Shown here: piece by piece, positions 43,675 through 50,884 of the stretch
Layout of the letters: each line of letters opens with the position of its first letter
How positions within the stretch are numbered: position 1 is the stretch's first letter
Source: Solirubrum puertoriconensis
GTDB taxonomy: Bacteria; Bacteroidota; Bacteroidia; Cytophagales; Hymenobacteraceae
Assembly (NCBI RefSeq): GCF_001483135.1
Contig: NZ_LNAL01000008.1
Location: forward strand, 1,426,001-1,490,000
DNA length: 64,000 nt
Reading direction: 5' to 3'
Program-made: the position numbers and the translations under genes
The notes under the pieces: generated by a model
Seen by the model: the letters and a program-made list of their open reading frames with translations, nothing else
Told to the model about the DNA's origin: nothing
The model's database searches: none

Positions 43675-44500
43675 CCTAGGTGGCCTACTGAGCTTGGGCG
43701 GTTGCCAAACGGAGGCCAAGCCCACCGCTGTTGCCGACCCATGCCTCAATCGGGCGTATCAGGCCAAGCTGATTGAGCGGTACATTGAAAAGGGCGCTCA
43801 GCGCTACGGCTACAACCACCCCAACTGGGAGGTGTACTGCGACAGCCTGATTGCCGCTTGCCCGAACGTTGCAGTAGGCTATCAGGAGAAAGCCATACCG
43901 TACCTGAAAAACGGCGACTACGCCCGCGCCTTCGCGCTCGAAGACAAAGCCGTAAGCCTCGATCCCAAAACCTGGACCGCCTACCGCGGCTTCCTGTACT
44001 GCATCTTCACGAAGGACTACCCAGCCGCCCTGCGCGACTTTGAGCAGGCCGAAAAGCTAGTGCCCGGCGGCTACCAGATGGACCATACCTACTGGTTCTA
44101 CCGGGGTTTATGCAACCTGGAGCTGGGCGACCTAAAGGCCGCCGAAGCCGATTTGCTACGCGATGTGGCCGCCCAGCAGCAAGGCAACGCCAGCACGGCG
44201 GCGCATTTCAACTCACTGTTTTACTTGGGCGTGGTGGCATACGAAGCCAAGCAACTGCCCAAAGCCGCCGACTACCTGCGCCAAGCCCTGCAGCAGTACC
44301 CCCAGCACCCCGACGCCCATTACTACCTAGGGCTTACCGAGCAAGCCATGGGCAAAGCCAACAGCGCTCAGCAGCACCTAGCCCAGGCCCGCCAGTACCT
44401 GCAGCAAGGCTACAGCATGAGCGAGGACAACCTGTTTTACGCGAACTACCCACACCAAATAACCGCTTACGAGGTAGCGCAGGCGCTAACCGCCAAATAA
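43646..44500 (+). CDS. TPR-repeat lipoprotein
   Basis: A 284-residue lipoprotein: signal with lipobox LSLGGC (C20), then TPR-like helical repeats from residue 75 (KAIPYLKNGDYARAFALEDK, YLGVVAYEAKQLPKAADYLR, AHYYLGLTEQAMGKANSAQQ). TPRs mediate protein contacts; the partner is unknown. It overlaps the upstream secreted-protein gene by 29 bases in a different frame. Confidence 0.83.
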   Translation: MEKLWPLLLSLGGLLSLGGCQTEAKPTAVADPCLNRAYQAKLIERYIEKGAQRYGYNHPNWEVYCDSLIAACPNVAVGYQEKAIPYLKNGDYARAFALEDKAVSLDPKTWTAYRGFLYCIFTKDYPAALRDFEQAEKLVPGGYQMDHTYWFYRGLCNLELGDLKAAEADLLRDVAAQQQGNASTAAHFNSLFYLGVVAYEAKQLPKAADYLRQALQQYPQHPDAHYYLGLTEQAMGKANSAQQHLAQARQYLQQGYSMSEDNLFYANYPHQITAYEVAQALTAK

Positions 44501-44525
44501 GCCGCCGACGTGGTAGTTGACGAAG

Positions 44526-45605
44526 TTATGCGCTAGCCAGCAGGCGCGTGCGCAGGTAATCGTATACCTCTGGATTGGCGAGCAGGGTGCCGTGGTGCTG
44601 CCGCGAAAACACCTGCACTTGCACCTGGCCGTGGTCGGAAGGCGCGCTCTTGAATACGCTGCCCGTTGCCGAGCCACCACCTACCAGCCCATCGCCGAAG
44701 TACTGGGCCAGCCACGATTCGGCGTTCTTCAGCAGCGAGGCGGCCAGTACGTGGTAGCGCACCCCGGGCAGCGGCGGCACAGGAGTGCGAGGTGGCACCA
44801 GGTCGTCCGCGTGCGGATTCTGCCAATCTTCGTCCACCAGGCGGGCATGACGCAAGTCGCGGATGCCGTTGCTGCGCCGGTCGATGGTATCGGCGAGCAA
44901 GCGCGCCAGGCGCAAATCGAAGCGGCGGAGCATCAGGGCCGTCAGAAAGCTGTGTTGCTCCAGGAAAGAACCCTCGTTGGGCACAGCCAGCAAAAACACT
45001 TGGCGCAGTTGGCTTAGCCACGGGGCCTGGGTTTGCTGCCCATAGTAGCCGGCGCTTCGGATAACCAACCCGCCCATGCTGTGGCCCACCAGCACCAGCC
45101 CGCTTATGGCGCCGGGCCACTGCTCAACCAGCGCCGTAAGCAGCTGGCTCAGCTCGCGGCCGTTCTGCGAAATGTGGCGGCCCGAGTTGTAGCGTACGTA
45201 CAGGCTGCGCACGCCTAGGTCTTGCTCGAGGCGCGGGCCGTAGCGGGGTACTTCGGGCGCACCCGTTTGCCAAATGTGTTCGTCGCCCATCAGGCCATGC
45301 ACCCACACAAGGGTGCGTTTGGGGCCGTCGGTAAGGTCGAGGTCGGCCACGGCTACATCGGCCCCTTGGCGCCGAAAGCTAAACCGAATGGCGCGGTGGT
45401 CGCCGCGGGTTTCGAGCTGGTCGCCAATGGCGCCGTTGAGAGCCGGCAGCAAAAAGTGGCGGTAGCTGCGGCCGGTTTGGTACAAAGCCTCGGCGCCGGT
45501 AAACGGAGCGGTGGCAGCCCGGCGCAAAGCCGCCGTGGCCCGCCGCCAGCGCGGCTTATCGTCGGCCGAATCGGAGTTGGGCGGATTGCGGTTGAGGCTA
45601 GCCAT
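44526..45605 (-). CDS. Lipase-like alpha/beta hydrolase
   Basis: A 359-residue hydrolase resembling PGAP1/lipase-like esterases. LVWVHGLMGDEHIW begins the fold, GHSMGG holds the nucleophile Ser, NEGSFLEQ follows, and a late HHGTLL segment could give the catalytic His. No signal peptide; the N-terminus is Arg/Ala-rich. The substrate is unknown. Its stop is 25 bases from that of the convergent TPR lipoprotein gene. Confidence 0.86.
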   Translation of the reverse strand: MASLNRNPPNSDSADDKPRWRRATAALRRAATAPFTGAEALYQTGRSYRHFLLPALNGAIGDQLETRGDHRAIRFSFRRQGADVAVADLDLTDGPKRTLVWVHGLMGDEHIWQTGAPEVPRYGPRLEQDLGVRSLYVRYNSGRHISQNGRELSQLLTALVEQWPGAISGLVLVGHSMGGLVIRSAGYYGQQTQAPWLSQLRQVFLLAVPNEGSFLEQHSFLTALMLRRFDLRLARLLADTIDRRSNGIRDLRHARLVDEDWQNPHADDLVPPRTPVPPLPGVRYHVLAASLLKNAESWLAQYFGDGLVGGGSATGSVFKSAPSDHGQVQVQVFSRQHHGTLLANPEVYDYLRTRLLASA

Positions 45606-45735
45606 GCTGCGGTGGAGCTTGTGCGCGAAAGTACGCGGGCGACGTGGGGGTGATTAGGGGCGATGCGGGCAGACGGCCTAGGTCAGAAACAACTTAGTTG
45701 CTCGGCCAACCTAGGCCTAGGCGGCCAGCCGTTGC

Positions 45736-46656
45736 TTACCGAATTACCAACCGGCGCGTAACAGTGCCAGCAGGCGTTTCAAGGCGCAGCAGGTACATGC
45801 CCGGTTGTTGGTTTTGTAAGCGCAGGGCCCGGCCGTTGTAGAGGCCGCGCGGCGCGGCGCCCTCGCGGTACACCTCCCGACCTAGGGCATCGGTTACGCT
45901 GAGCGGGGCCGTAGCTACGGCCGGGTTATCGAGCGAAGCCAATGCAAACTCGCCGGTGCTGCTGGGGTTGGGGTACACGCTCAGGGCTGCTGCCAGCGCA
46001 GCCGATTGTTTGTTGGAAGTAACCCGCGAGCCGAACGTTACCTCATCGACAATAAGCGTAGAGCTGGCCGTTGCATTGCCGGTACCCACCACAAAACCCA
46101 GGCGCAGGGTGTCGGGAGTAAGCGTGCCGGGCTCGTACTCGATGTTGTAGGCAGCTTGCCCAAAGGTGCTGCGAGCGGGCAAATCGAGGCCGCCGGTGCC
46201 AATAAAGTTGCCCTGGGCAGTGCGCGGACCGCGCGAAAGCGCCGCCAAAGCCGCCGCCGAATCGTTGGGGGCCAAGGTGAGCTTGTACCAGAACCGCACG
46301 CTGCCCGGCCGGCTCGTAAAGGGTATGCCGCCCGCCGTTTCGGGGTTTTGCGGATCAATTTTAGAACCCACAAACACTACCGAAGGCACATAACCCGTGA
46401 ATGGCAAACCCGGGAAAGCAATTTGCTTGCTCTGCAGCTGCACCGCAAAGTTGCCCGCGTGCCGGTCGGTGCTTTTGGTGGCGAAACCTAGGGAGAAGGG
46501 CAACTGCGTGGCCACTAGGTCGTCGAGGGAGTACCAGCCGTTCAGGCTTTCGCGCAGGCCGCTGGTCGTCCAGTTCTCGAAACCGTTGTTGGGCAGCGTT
46601 TGGGCTTGTAAGGCGGCAGGAGCAAGCAGGCCGAATAAGAGTAGGAATTTTTTCAT
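45736..46656 (-). CDS. Secreted protein with PCMD-like fold and T9SS sorting domain
   Basis: A 306-residue exported protein. Signal peptide MKKFLLLFGLLAPAALQAQ, then a beta-sandwich-like region (NNGFENWTTSG, FWYKLTLAPNDSAAALAAL, STLIVDEVTFGSRV) similar to putative carbohydrate-metabolism or glycan-binding modules. It ends in a T9SS sorting domain (LSVYPNPSSTGEF, VTDALGREVYREGA, GMYLLRLETPAGTVTRRLVIR). Function is unknown. Just downstream is a double CCTAGGCCTAGG at 45710-45721. Confidence 0.82.
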   Translation of the reverse strand: MKKFLLLFGLLAPAALQAQTLPNNGFENWTTSGLRESLNGWYSLDDLVATQLPFSLGFATKSTDRHAGNFAVQLQSKQIAFPGLPFTGYVPSVVFVGSKIDPQNPETAGGIPFTSRPGSVRFWYKLTLAPNDSAAALAALSRGPRTAQGNFIGTGGLDLPARSTFGQAAYNIEYEPGTLTPDTLRLGFVVGTGNATASSTLIVDEVTFGSRVTSNKQSAALAAALSVYPNPSSTGEFALASLDNPAVATAPLSVTDALGREVYREGAAPRGLYNGRALRLQNQQPGMYLLRLETPAGTVTRRLVIR

Positions 46657-46767
46657 AGCGGGCTTGGGCGAAGTGAGCAATGGTTGAGCTCGGGCGGGTA
46701 TACGTAAACGAAAGGTCTGGTTTCAAGCCGACATTCTCAATGACCTGAATCAGGGAGGCCGAGTACA

Positions 46768-47553
46768 CTACGGATGCGCGTTGGCGGTGCGGGGTTGCAG
46801 CAGCGGCCAAGCTAGCAGGGCGCCGGCCAACAAGCCGCCTAGGTGCGCCGCATGATCGACGTTGGGGTTGAGGTTGCTGGCGAAGTTGGTGCCCACCAAA
46901 TACAGCGTGTGTACAAACAGCGCCGCCCGCGCCGAGCGGCTAAGGCGGGTGGCGTGGGTAGCTGCCAGCGTAAGCATAGCCCCGTACAGCCCGAAAATGG
47001 CCCCCGATGCACCAACGCTGTTCACGCCCGCGCTGTGCCACCACAAGCTGGCCAGGCTGCCACCTAGGCCGCTAAGCCAATACAGCACCAGCAGCCGCCA
47101 CCGGCCTACCAGCGGCTCGAGCAAAGCCCCGATAAAGAGCAGCGCGTAAGTATTCAGCAGCAAGTGCCACAGGCCGCCGTGCAGGGCGCAGGCCGTAAGT
47201 AGCCGCCACCACTGGCCACCTAGGGTAAGCGGCGTAAAATTGGAGCCCCACAAAATCAGGTCGCGGCCGGCGGGCTCTACGGCATCCACGCCGCTGGCCA
47301 CCATCAGCAGGTACACCAGCAAGTTCAGGCACGCGAGGGCAAGCGTTACGGCTACCACCCCAATGCCGGGAATGGTAGCAGGAGGTGGGGGACTGGTTGG
47401 TTCGGGAGCGGGCACTTGGCCGCGGCGCTGCAACTCGGCCCAGGCTGCCTGTACCAACTCGGGCGCAAACGACCTAGGGTGCTGCGTGAGGTAGAGCAGC
47501 TCGGCGTCGGTTTTGCGGGCAAATGCCTGGGCTAATGGCGAACCTGGTTCCAT
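46768..47553 (-). CDS. Rhomboid family intramembrane serine protease
   Basis: A 261-residue protein with a cytoplasmic N-terminal segment (about 1-60) and six membrane helices. Catalytic Ser is S183 in GASGAIFG and the His is H237 in DHAAHLGG; HGGLWHLLLNTYAL supplies the conserved HxxxN region. It cleaves membrane protein helices; the substrate is unknown. The frame extends upstream to 48066, but that part is the shadow of the 47689 gene, so the ATG at 47553 is chosen. Divergent from the hydrophilic gene cassette. Confidence 0.92.
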   Translation of the reverse strand: MEPGSPLAQAFARKTDAELLYLTQHPRSFAPELVQAAWAELQRRGQVPAPEPTSPPPPATIPGIGVVAVTLALACLNLLVYLLMVASGVDAVEPAGRDLILWGSNFTPLTLGGQWWRLLTACALHGGLWHLLLNTYALLFIGALLEPLVGRWRLLVLYWLSGLGGSLASLWWHSAGVNSVGASGAIFGLYGAMLTLAATHATRLSRSARAALFVHTLYLVGTNFASNLNPNVDHAAHLGGLLAGALLAWPLLQPRTANAHP

Positions 47554-47688
47554 GCCAAAGCGCCCCGCCACAAGCAGGCCAACTAGCTGAAGCCCGACAA
47601 CTTGGCAACCCTGTGAGGGCAACTGCGGCTGAACCGCGGCGCCAGCCTGCCGTATAGCCAGAGCCACACCACCCGAACCGAAAACACC

Positions 47689-48048
47689 ATGGAACAGGAT
47701 CCAATTCAGCAAGAACCCTACAACCAGGAGATGAACGCCCGCGAAGCAGGCCCCGAGTACGACGCCCAGGCCACGGCCTCGGGCCAGTCGCCGGCCGAGC
47801 AGGAGCGCGACCCGCAGGGCCGCTTTGGCATGGGCGACCGAATGGGCGTGCTCACCGGCGACAACGCCGACGATAACTCGGGCAGCGGCGGCAACGTGGG
47901 CGGTCAAGCAACCAAAGGCCCCAACGTAAGCCGCAGTACCGAATACAACAACCCTGGCAACGCCGACGAAGGTGACGTGGGCGGCAGCACGGCCTCGGCC
48001 GGCACCGGCACCTCGGCCGGCCAACCCGGCCAGATTCCGATGATTTAA
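47689..48048 (+). CDS. Disordered hydrophilic small protein (cassette gene 1)
   Basis: A 119-residue protein rich in Gly, Asn, Asp, Gln, Ser and Ala, with no Cys or Trp, no signal and no membrane segment. Blocks include ERDPQGRFGMGDRMG and NADDNSGSGGNVGG. Such composition is that of hydrophilins/LEA-like disordered proteins, which protect against drying, freezing or osmotic stress in other organisms. Codon use fits its neighbours. It is first of three close genes (next start 37 bases after its stop), so the three probably share a message. Confidence 0.75.
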   Translation: MEQDPIQQEPYNQEMNAREAGPEYDAQATASGQSPAEQERDPQGRFGMGDRMGVLTGDNADDNSGSGGNVGGQATKGPNVSRSTEYNNPGNADEGDVGGSTASAGTGTSAGQPGQIPMI

Positions 48049-48084
48049 CCTTCCCTTCAACATCACCCCGACCTACCTACAGCT

Positions 48085-48315
48085 ATGAGCAAGCAACCCC
48101 AAAAGGAAAACACCAACCCCACCAACCAGGAAAGCAGCGGCGCCGATAAGGTGGGCATGGCCAACAGCGGCCAAAATCAGTTTCCGTTGAAGAAAGATGC
48201 CAAAGACGCTGCCGACCGCAACGGCAAGCAAAACGATATGCCCAGCGCCGGCTCGCAAGTACGCAGCGGCGCCAAGCACGTGGATAGCGGCAAAGGCAAT
48301 CAGGATCAACAATAA
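48085..48315 (+). CDS. Disordered hydrophilic small protein (cassette gene 2)
   Basis: A 76-residue protein, almost all Lys, Asn, Gln, Asp, Ser, Gly and Ala, with one Phe and no Cys, Trp or Tyr. It contains QVRSGAKHVDSGKGN; the AKHV tetrapeptide recurs in the next protein, so the two may be paralogues. No recognised domain. Gap to the next start is 12 bases. Confidence 0.72.
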   Translation: MSKQPQKENTNPTNQESSGADKVGMANSGQNQFPLKKDAKDAADRNGKQNDMPSAGSQVRSGAKHVDSGKGNQDQQ

Positions 48316-48327
48316 TTTCCCAGCAAC

Positions 48328-48780
48328 ATGAAAGGCTCTTCCGATAACAACAATCAAAACCAAGGCGCCCAGAGGCCTAGCGCAGCGCCGGGCTCGGCCC
48401 CCATCGATAAAACCAGCCCCGACGGCAACATCAACCGCAGCGAGGCCAAGCACGTGGGCGGTGCCAGCCCGAGCAGCGTAGGCAGCCCCGAGGCCAACCG
48501 CAGCACTACCGGCCAGCACGGCGGCAACCACGGCAACGACCGCGACAACCGCAACGAGCAACCTGCTTCGGGCGAAAACGCCAAGGGTAGCTCGAACCGC
48601 GGCGGGCAGGTGCCTACTTCGCAGCAAAACCAAGGCGGCGGCCAGGATACCGACCACGCCAAGCACAACCAAAACCAGCGCAAAGGCGAGTCGAACGACT
48701 ACGCCAACGGCAGCCTCTCGCGCAGCTCCGCCAACGACGGCGGCACTATTGATGACTCGAACAACCGCGACGCCAAGTAG
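48328..48780 (+). CDS. Disordered hydrophilic small protein (cassette gene 3)
   Basis: A 150-residue protein with no Cys, Trp or Phe, very rich in Asn, Gly, Ser, Asp and Gln (NRSEAKHVGGASPSSV, GNHGNDRDNRNEQ, KHNQNQRKGESND). It shares the AKHV motif and general make-up with gene 2. Predicted to be disordered and soluble. Function is unknown; a stress-protection role is inference from composition. Confidence 0.72.
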   Translation: MKGSSDNNNQNQGAQRPSAAPGSAPIDKTSPDGNINRSEAKHVGGASPSSVGSPEANRSTTGQHGGNHGNDRDNRNEQPASGENAKGSSNRGGQVPTSQQNQGGGQDTDHAKHNQNQRKGESNDYANGSLSRSSANDGGTIDDSNNRDAK

Positions 48781-48797
48781 CACGCAGGTTTGGGCCC

Positions 48798-48819
48798 GCT
48801 AGGCCGATTGCGGCCTAGC
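48798..48819 (+). terminator. Short hairpin after the hydrophilic cassette
   Basis: 9-bp stem GCTAGGCCG/CGGCCTAGC with ATTG loop, 18 bases past the last stop of the cassette; no T-run. May act with the hairpin at 48834-48884. Confidence 0.5.
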
Positions 48820-48833
48820 ACGGCTGTAATTAG

Positions 48834-48884
48834 AAACCGGTTCATCGGCGCCATGAAGTATCTTCCGGCACGATGAACCGGTTT
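48834..48884 (+). promoter_or_regulatory. Terminator-like hairpin that includes the next gene's start codon
   Basis: 14-base arms (AAACCGGTTCATCG at 48834-48847 and its complement at 48871-48884), followed by TTTG. The ATG of the serine hydrolase gene (48873) is within the right arm. The hairpin could end the cassette transcript, and in any transcript reading through it would hide the start codon. Confidence 0.7.
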
Positions 48885-50150
48885 TTTGTGCTCTTGCCTT
48901 TGCTGGCCGCCTGGCCCGCCGCGGCCGCCCAGGCCCAATTGGGTAACCCACTCAAGCAGTTGCTGCGCCGCGACACCACGGCCGCCGTGCGCCGCGTAAT
49001 GGTCGACCCCGATGCGCACCGGGTGCAAATCATCTACACGCAAATCAGGCGCGATGCCGCGGGCAAACCGCAGTTCAAGTCGTACGCGTATCGGCTGAAG
49101 CCCAGCGAGTACTTCTACCCGGCCAGCACCGTAAAGCTGCCCGCCGCGGCCGTGGCCTTGCAGAAAATGCGCCGGCTGAACGCGGCTAAGCTGGAGCCTG
49201 AAACCCCGTTGCGCATCGATTCGGCCTTTGCAGGCCAAACGCGCGTGCTGCTCGATAGCAGCGCCCTAGGTTACCGGCCCACCATTGGGCAATACATCCG
49301 CAAGGTGCTGCTGGTGAGCGATAATGATGCATTTAATCGGCTGTACGAGTACGTGGGGCAGCAAGAGCTGAACGCGAGCTTGCGGCAAGTTGGCCTTGCG
49401 CAAACCCGCATCATCCACCGCCTATCCATAGGTGATAAGGAGCCCGGCTCGCGCCACACCAACCCCGTCACCTTCTTCGCCGATACCACGCTGCGCACCG
49501 AGCTGTACCGCCAGCCCGCCGCGTTCAACGAAGGCGCGCTGCCGCCCATGGCGGCAACCGACATCCACATCGGCAAAGCCTACATGGACGGCAGCCGGCG
49601 CGTGGAGCAGCCGCTTGATTTCAGCACCAAAAACGAGTTTCCGCTCCGCGACCAGCAGCAGGTGTTGCGGGCATTGCTCTTTCCGGAGTCGGTGCCGCCG
49701 CAGCAGCGCTTCGACCTAACGCCCGACGATTACGCTTTTCTGCGCAAGTACATGCGCTTGCTGCCGCGCCAAAGCCGCTACCCTAGGTACAACCCCGCCG
49801 AATACCCCGACAACTACGCCAAGTTTCTGCTGACCGGCGGCAAAGCGGCCGCGCTGCCCGAGGGCGTGCGCATCTACAACAAAATTGGCCAGGCCTACGG
49901 CTTTCTGATCGATAATGCCTGCATTGTCGATTCGCTGCGCGGGGTGGAGTTTATGCTCTCGGCGGTGGTGTACGCCAACCACGACGAAGTACTCAACGAC
50001 GACCAGTACGACTACGACACCGTGGGCTTCCCGTTTCTGCGGCGCCTAGGTGAGCTGGTGTACCGGTACGAGTTGGGCCGCACCGCGCCGCGCCGCCGCA
50101 AGCAGGTGCGCACGTATTGGAGCGAGCAACACGAACGCGCCACGCCCTGA
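48873..50150 (+). CDS. Beta-lactamase-type serine hydrolase (class A-like)
   Basis: A 425-residue exported protein. The signal peptide (MNRFFVLLPLLAAWPAAAAQ) fixes the start. Penicilloyl-transferase-fold motifs are SxxK S85-K88 (PASTVKLP), SDN 149-151 and KIG in NKIGQAYG. It is longer than class A beta-lactamases (about 290), with extra segments in the middle. It may be a peptidoglycan-related peptidase or a beta-lactamase-like protein. The VanX-type gene overlaps its stop (TGATG), so they are translated together. Confidence 0.9.
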   Translation: MNRFFVLLPLLAAWPAAAAQAQLGNPLKQLLRRDTTAAVRRVMVDPDAHRVQIIYTQIRRDAAGKPQFKSYAYRLKPSEYFYPASTVKLPAAAVALQKMRRLNAAKLEPETPLRIDSAFAGQTRVLLDSSALGYRPTIGQYIRKVLLVSDNDAFNRLYEYVGQQELNASLRQVGLAQTRIIHRLSIGDKEPGSRHTNPVTFFADTTLRTELYRQPAAFNEGALPPMAATDIHIGKAYMDGSRRVEQPLDFSTKNEFPLRDQQQVLRALLFPESVPPQQRFDLTPDDYAFLRKYMRLLPRQSRYPRYNPAEYPDNYAKFLLTGGKAAALPEGVRIYNKIGQAYGFLIDNACIVDSLRGVEFMLSAVVYANHDEVLNDDQYDYDTVGFPFLRRLGELVYRYELGRTAPRRRKQVRTYWSEQHERATP

Positions 50151-50794
50151 TGCCTGCTCCCGAAATTCCGCTGAACAGCTACGGCCTGCCCGTGCTTACC
50201 GACGCCGCCCAGTATTGGCAGTTGGTGCGCCTCAACCCCGAGCACGAGCTCATCGACCTAGGCGCGTTCATTCCTGGCGTACAGCTCGATATCCGTTACG
50301 CCACCGCCAACAACTTTTTGGGCGAGGCCGTGTACGCCGAAGCGGCCGCCTACCTGCGCCGCCCCGTGGCTGAGGCCCTAGGTGCTGCGCAGCAGGCGTT
50401 GGGCAAAGTAGGAGTGGGGCTAAAGGTGTTCGATGCCTACCGGCCGTACAGCGCTACGGTGCGTTTCTTCGAGAAGATACCCGACGAAACTTACGCGGCC
50501 CCGCCGTGGCGCGGCTCGCGCCATAACCGGGGCTGCTCCGTCGATGTGGCCCTGATTGACCTAGGCACCGGCGCCGACTTGCCCATGCCTACCGAGTTCG
50601 ACGCCCTAGGCCCCGAAGCGCACTCCGACTACCTAGAGCTGCCCACCGCCGTGCTGCAATACCGGGCGCTGCTCCATACCGTGCTGGCGCAGCACGGATT
50701 TGTGAACTACCGGGCCGAGTGGTGGCACTTCGACCACCAACGCTGGGCCGATTTTCCGCTGCTCGACCTTGCATTTGCTGAGCTGCGGCGTTGA
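50150..50794 (+). CDS. D-alanyl-D-alanine dipeptidase (VanX/DdpX family)
   Basis: A 214-residue zinc dipeptidase that splits D-Ala-D-Ala. The core has R98 in DAYRP, the zinc ligands H125 and D132 in SRHNRGCSVDVA, and E190-H193 in EWWHFD. No signal peptide is seen, so it is likely cytoplasmic, unless exported another way. In this setting, with a serine hydrolase and a wall glycosidase, recycling of cell-wall D-Ala-D-Ala is more likely than vancomycin resistance, since vanH/vanA are absent. The start overlaps the upstream stop (TGATG). Confidence 0.93.
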   Translation: MPAPEIPLNSYGLPVLTDAAQYWQLVRLNPEHELIDLGAFIPGVQLDIRYATANNFLGEAVYAEAAAYLRRPVAEALGAAQQALGKVGVGLKVFDAYRPYSATVRFFEKIPDETYAAPPWRGSRHNRGCSVDVALIDLGTGADLPMPTEFDALGPEAHSDYLELPTAVLQYRALLHTVLAQHGFVNYRAEWWHFDHQRWADFPLLDLAFAELRR

Positions 50795-50884
50795 GCCTCG
50801 GCTATATGGTGTGTAAATTGCATCGGATTTTGGTGGGCGGCCGGTATTGGCCGCTGGTTGGTAGTTGCTTGTTGTATTTTCTTG

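Noticed and set aside
47554-48066. Gly/Val/Ala-rich extension of the rhomboid protein
   Set aside because: It is antisense to the hydrophilic cassette gene 1, which has better composition, and rhomboid similarity starts after 47553.
50150-50794. Vancomycin-resistance locus
   Set aside because: Only the VanX-type dipeptidase is present; vanH, vanA and vanRS are missing, and the neighbours are wall-turnover genes.
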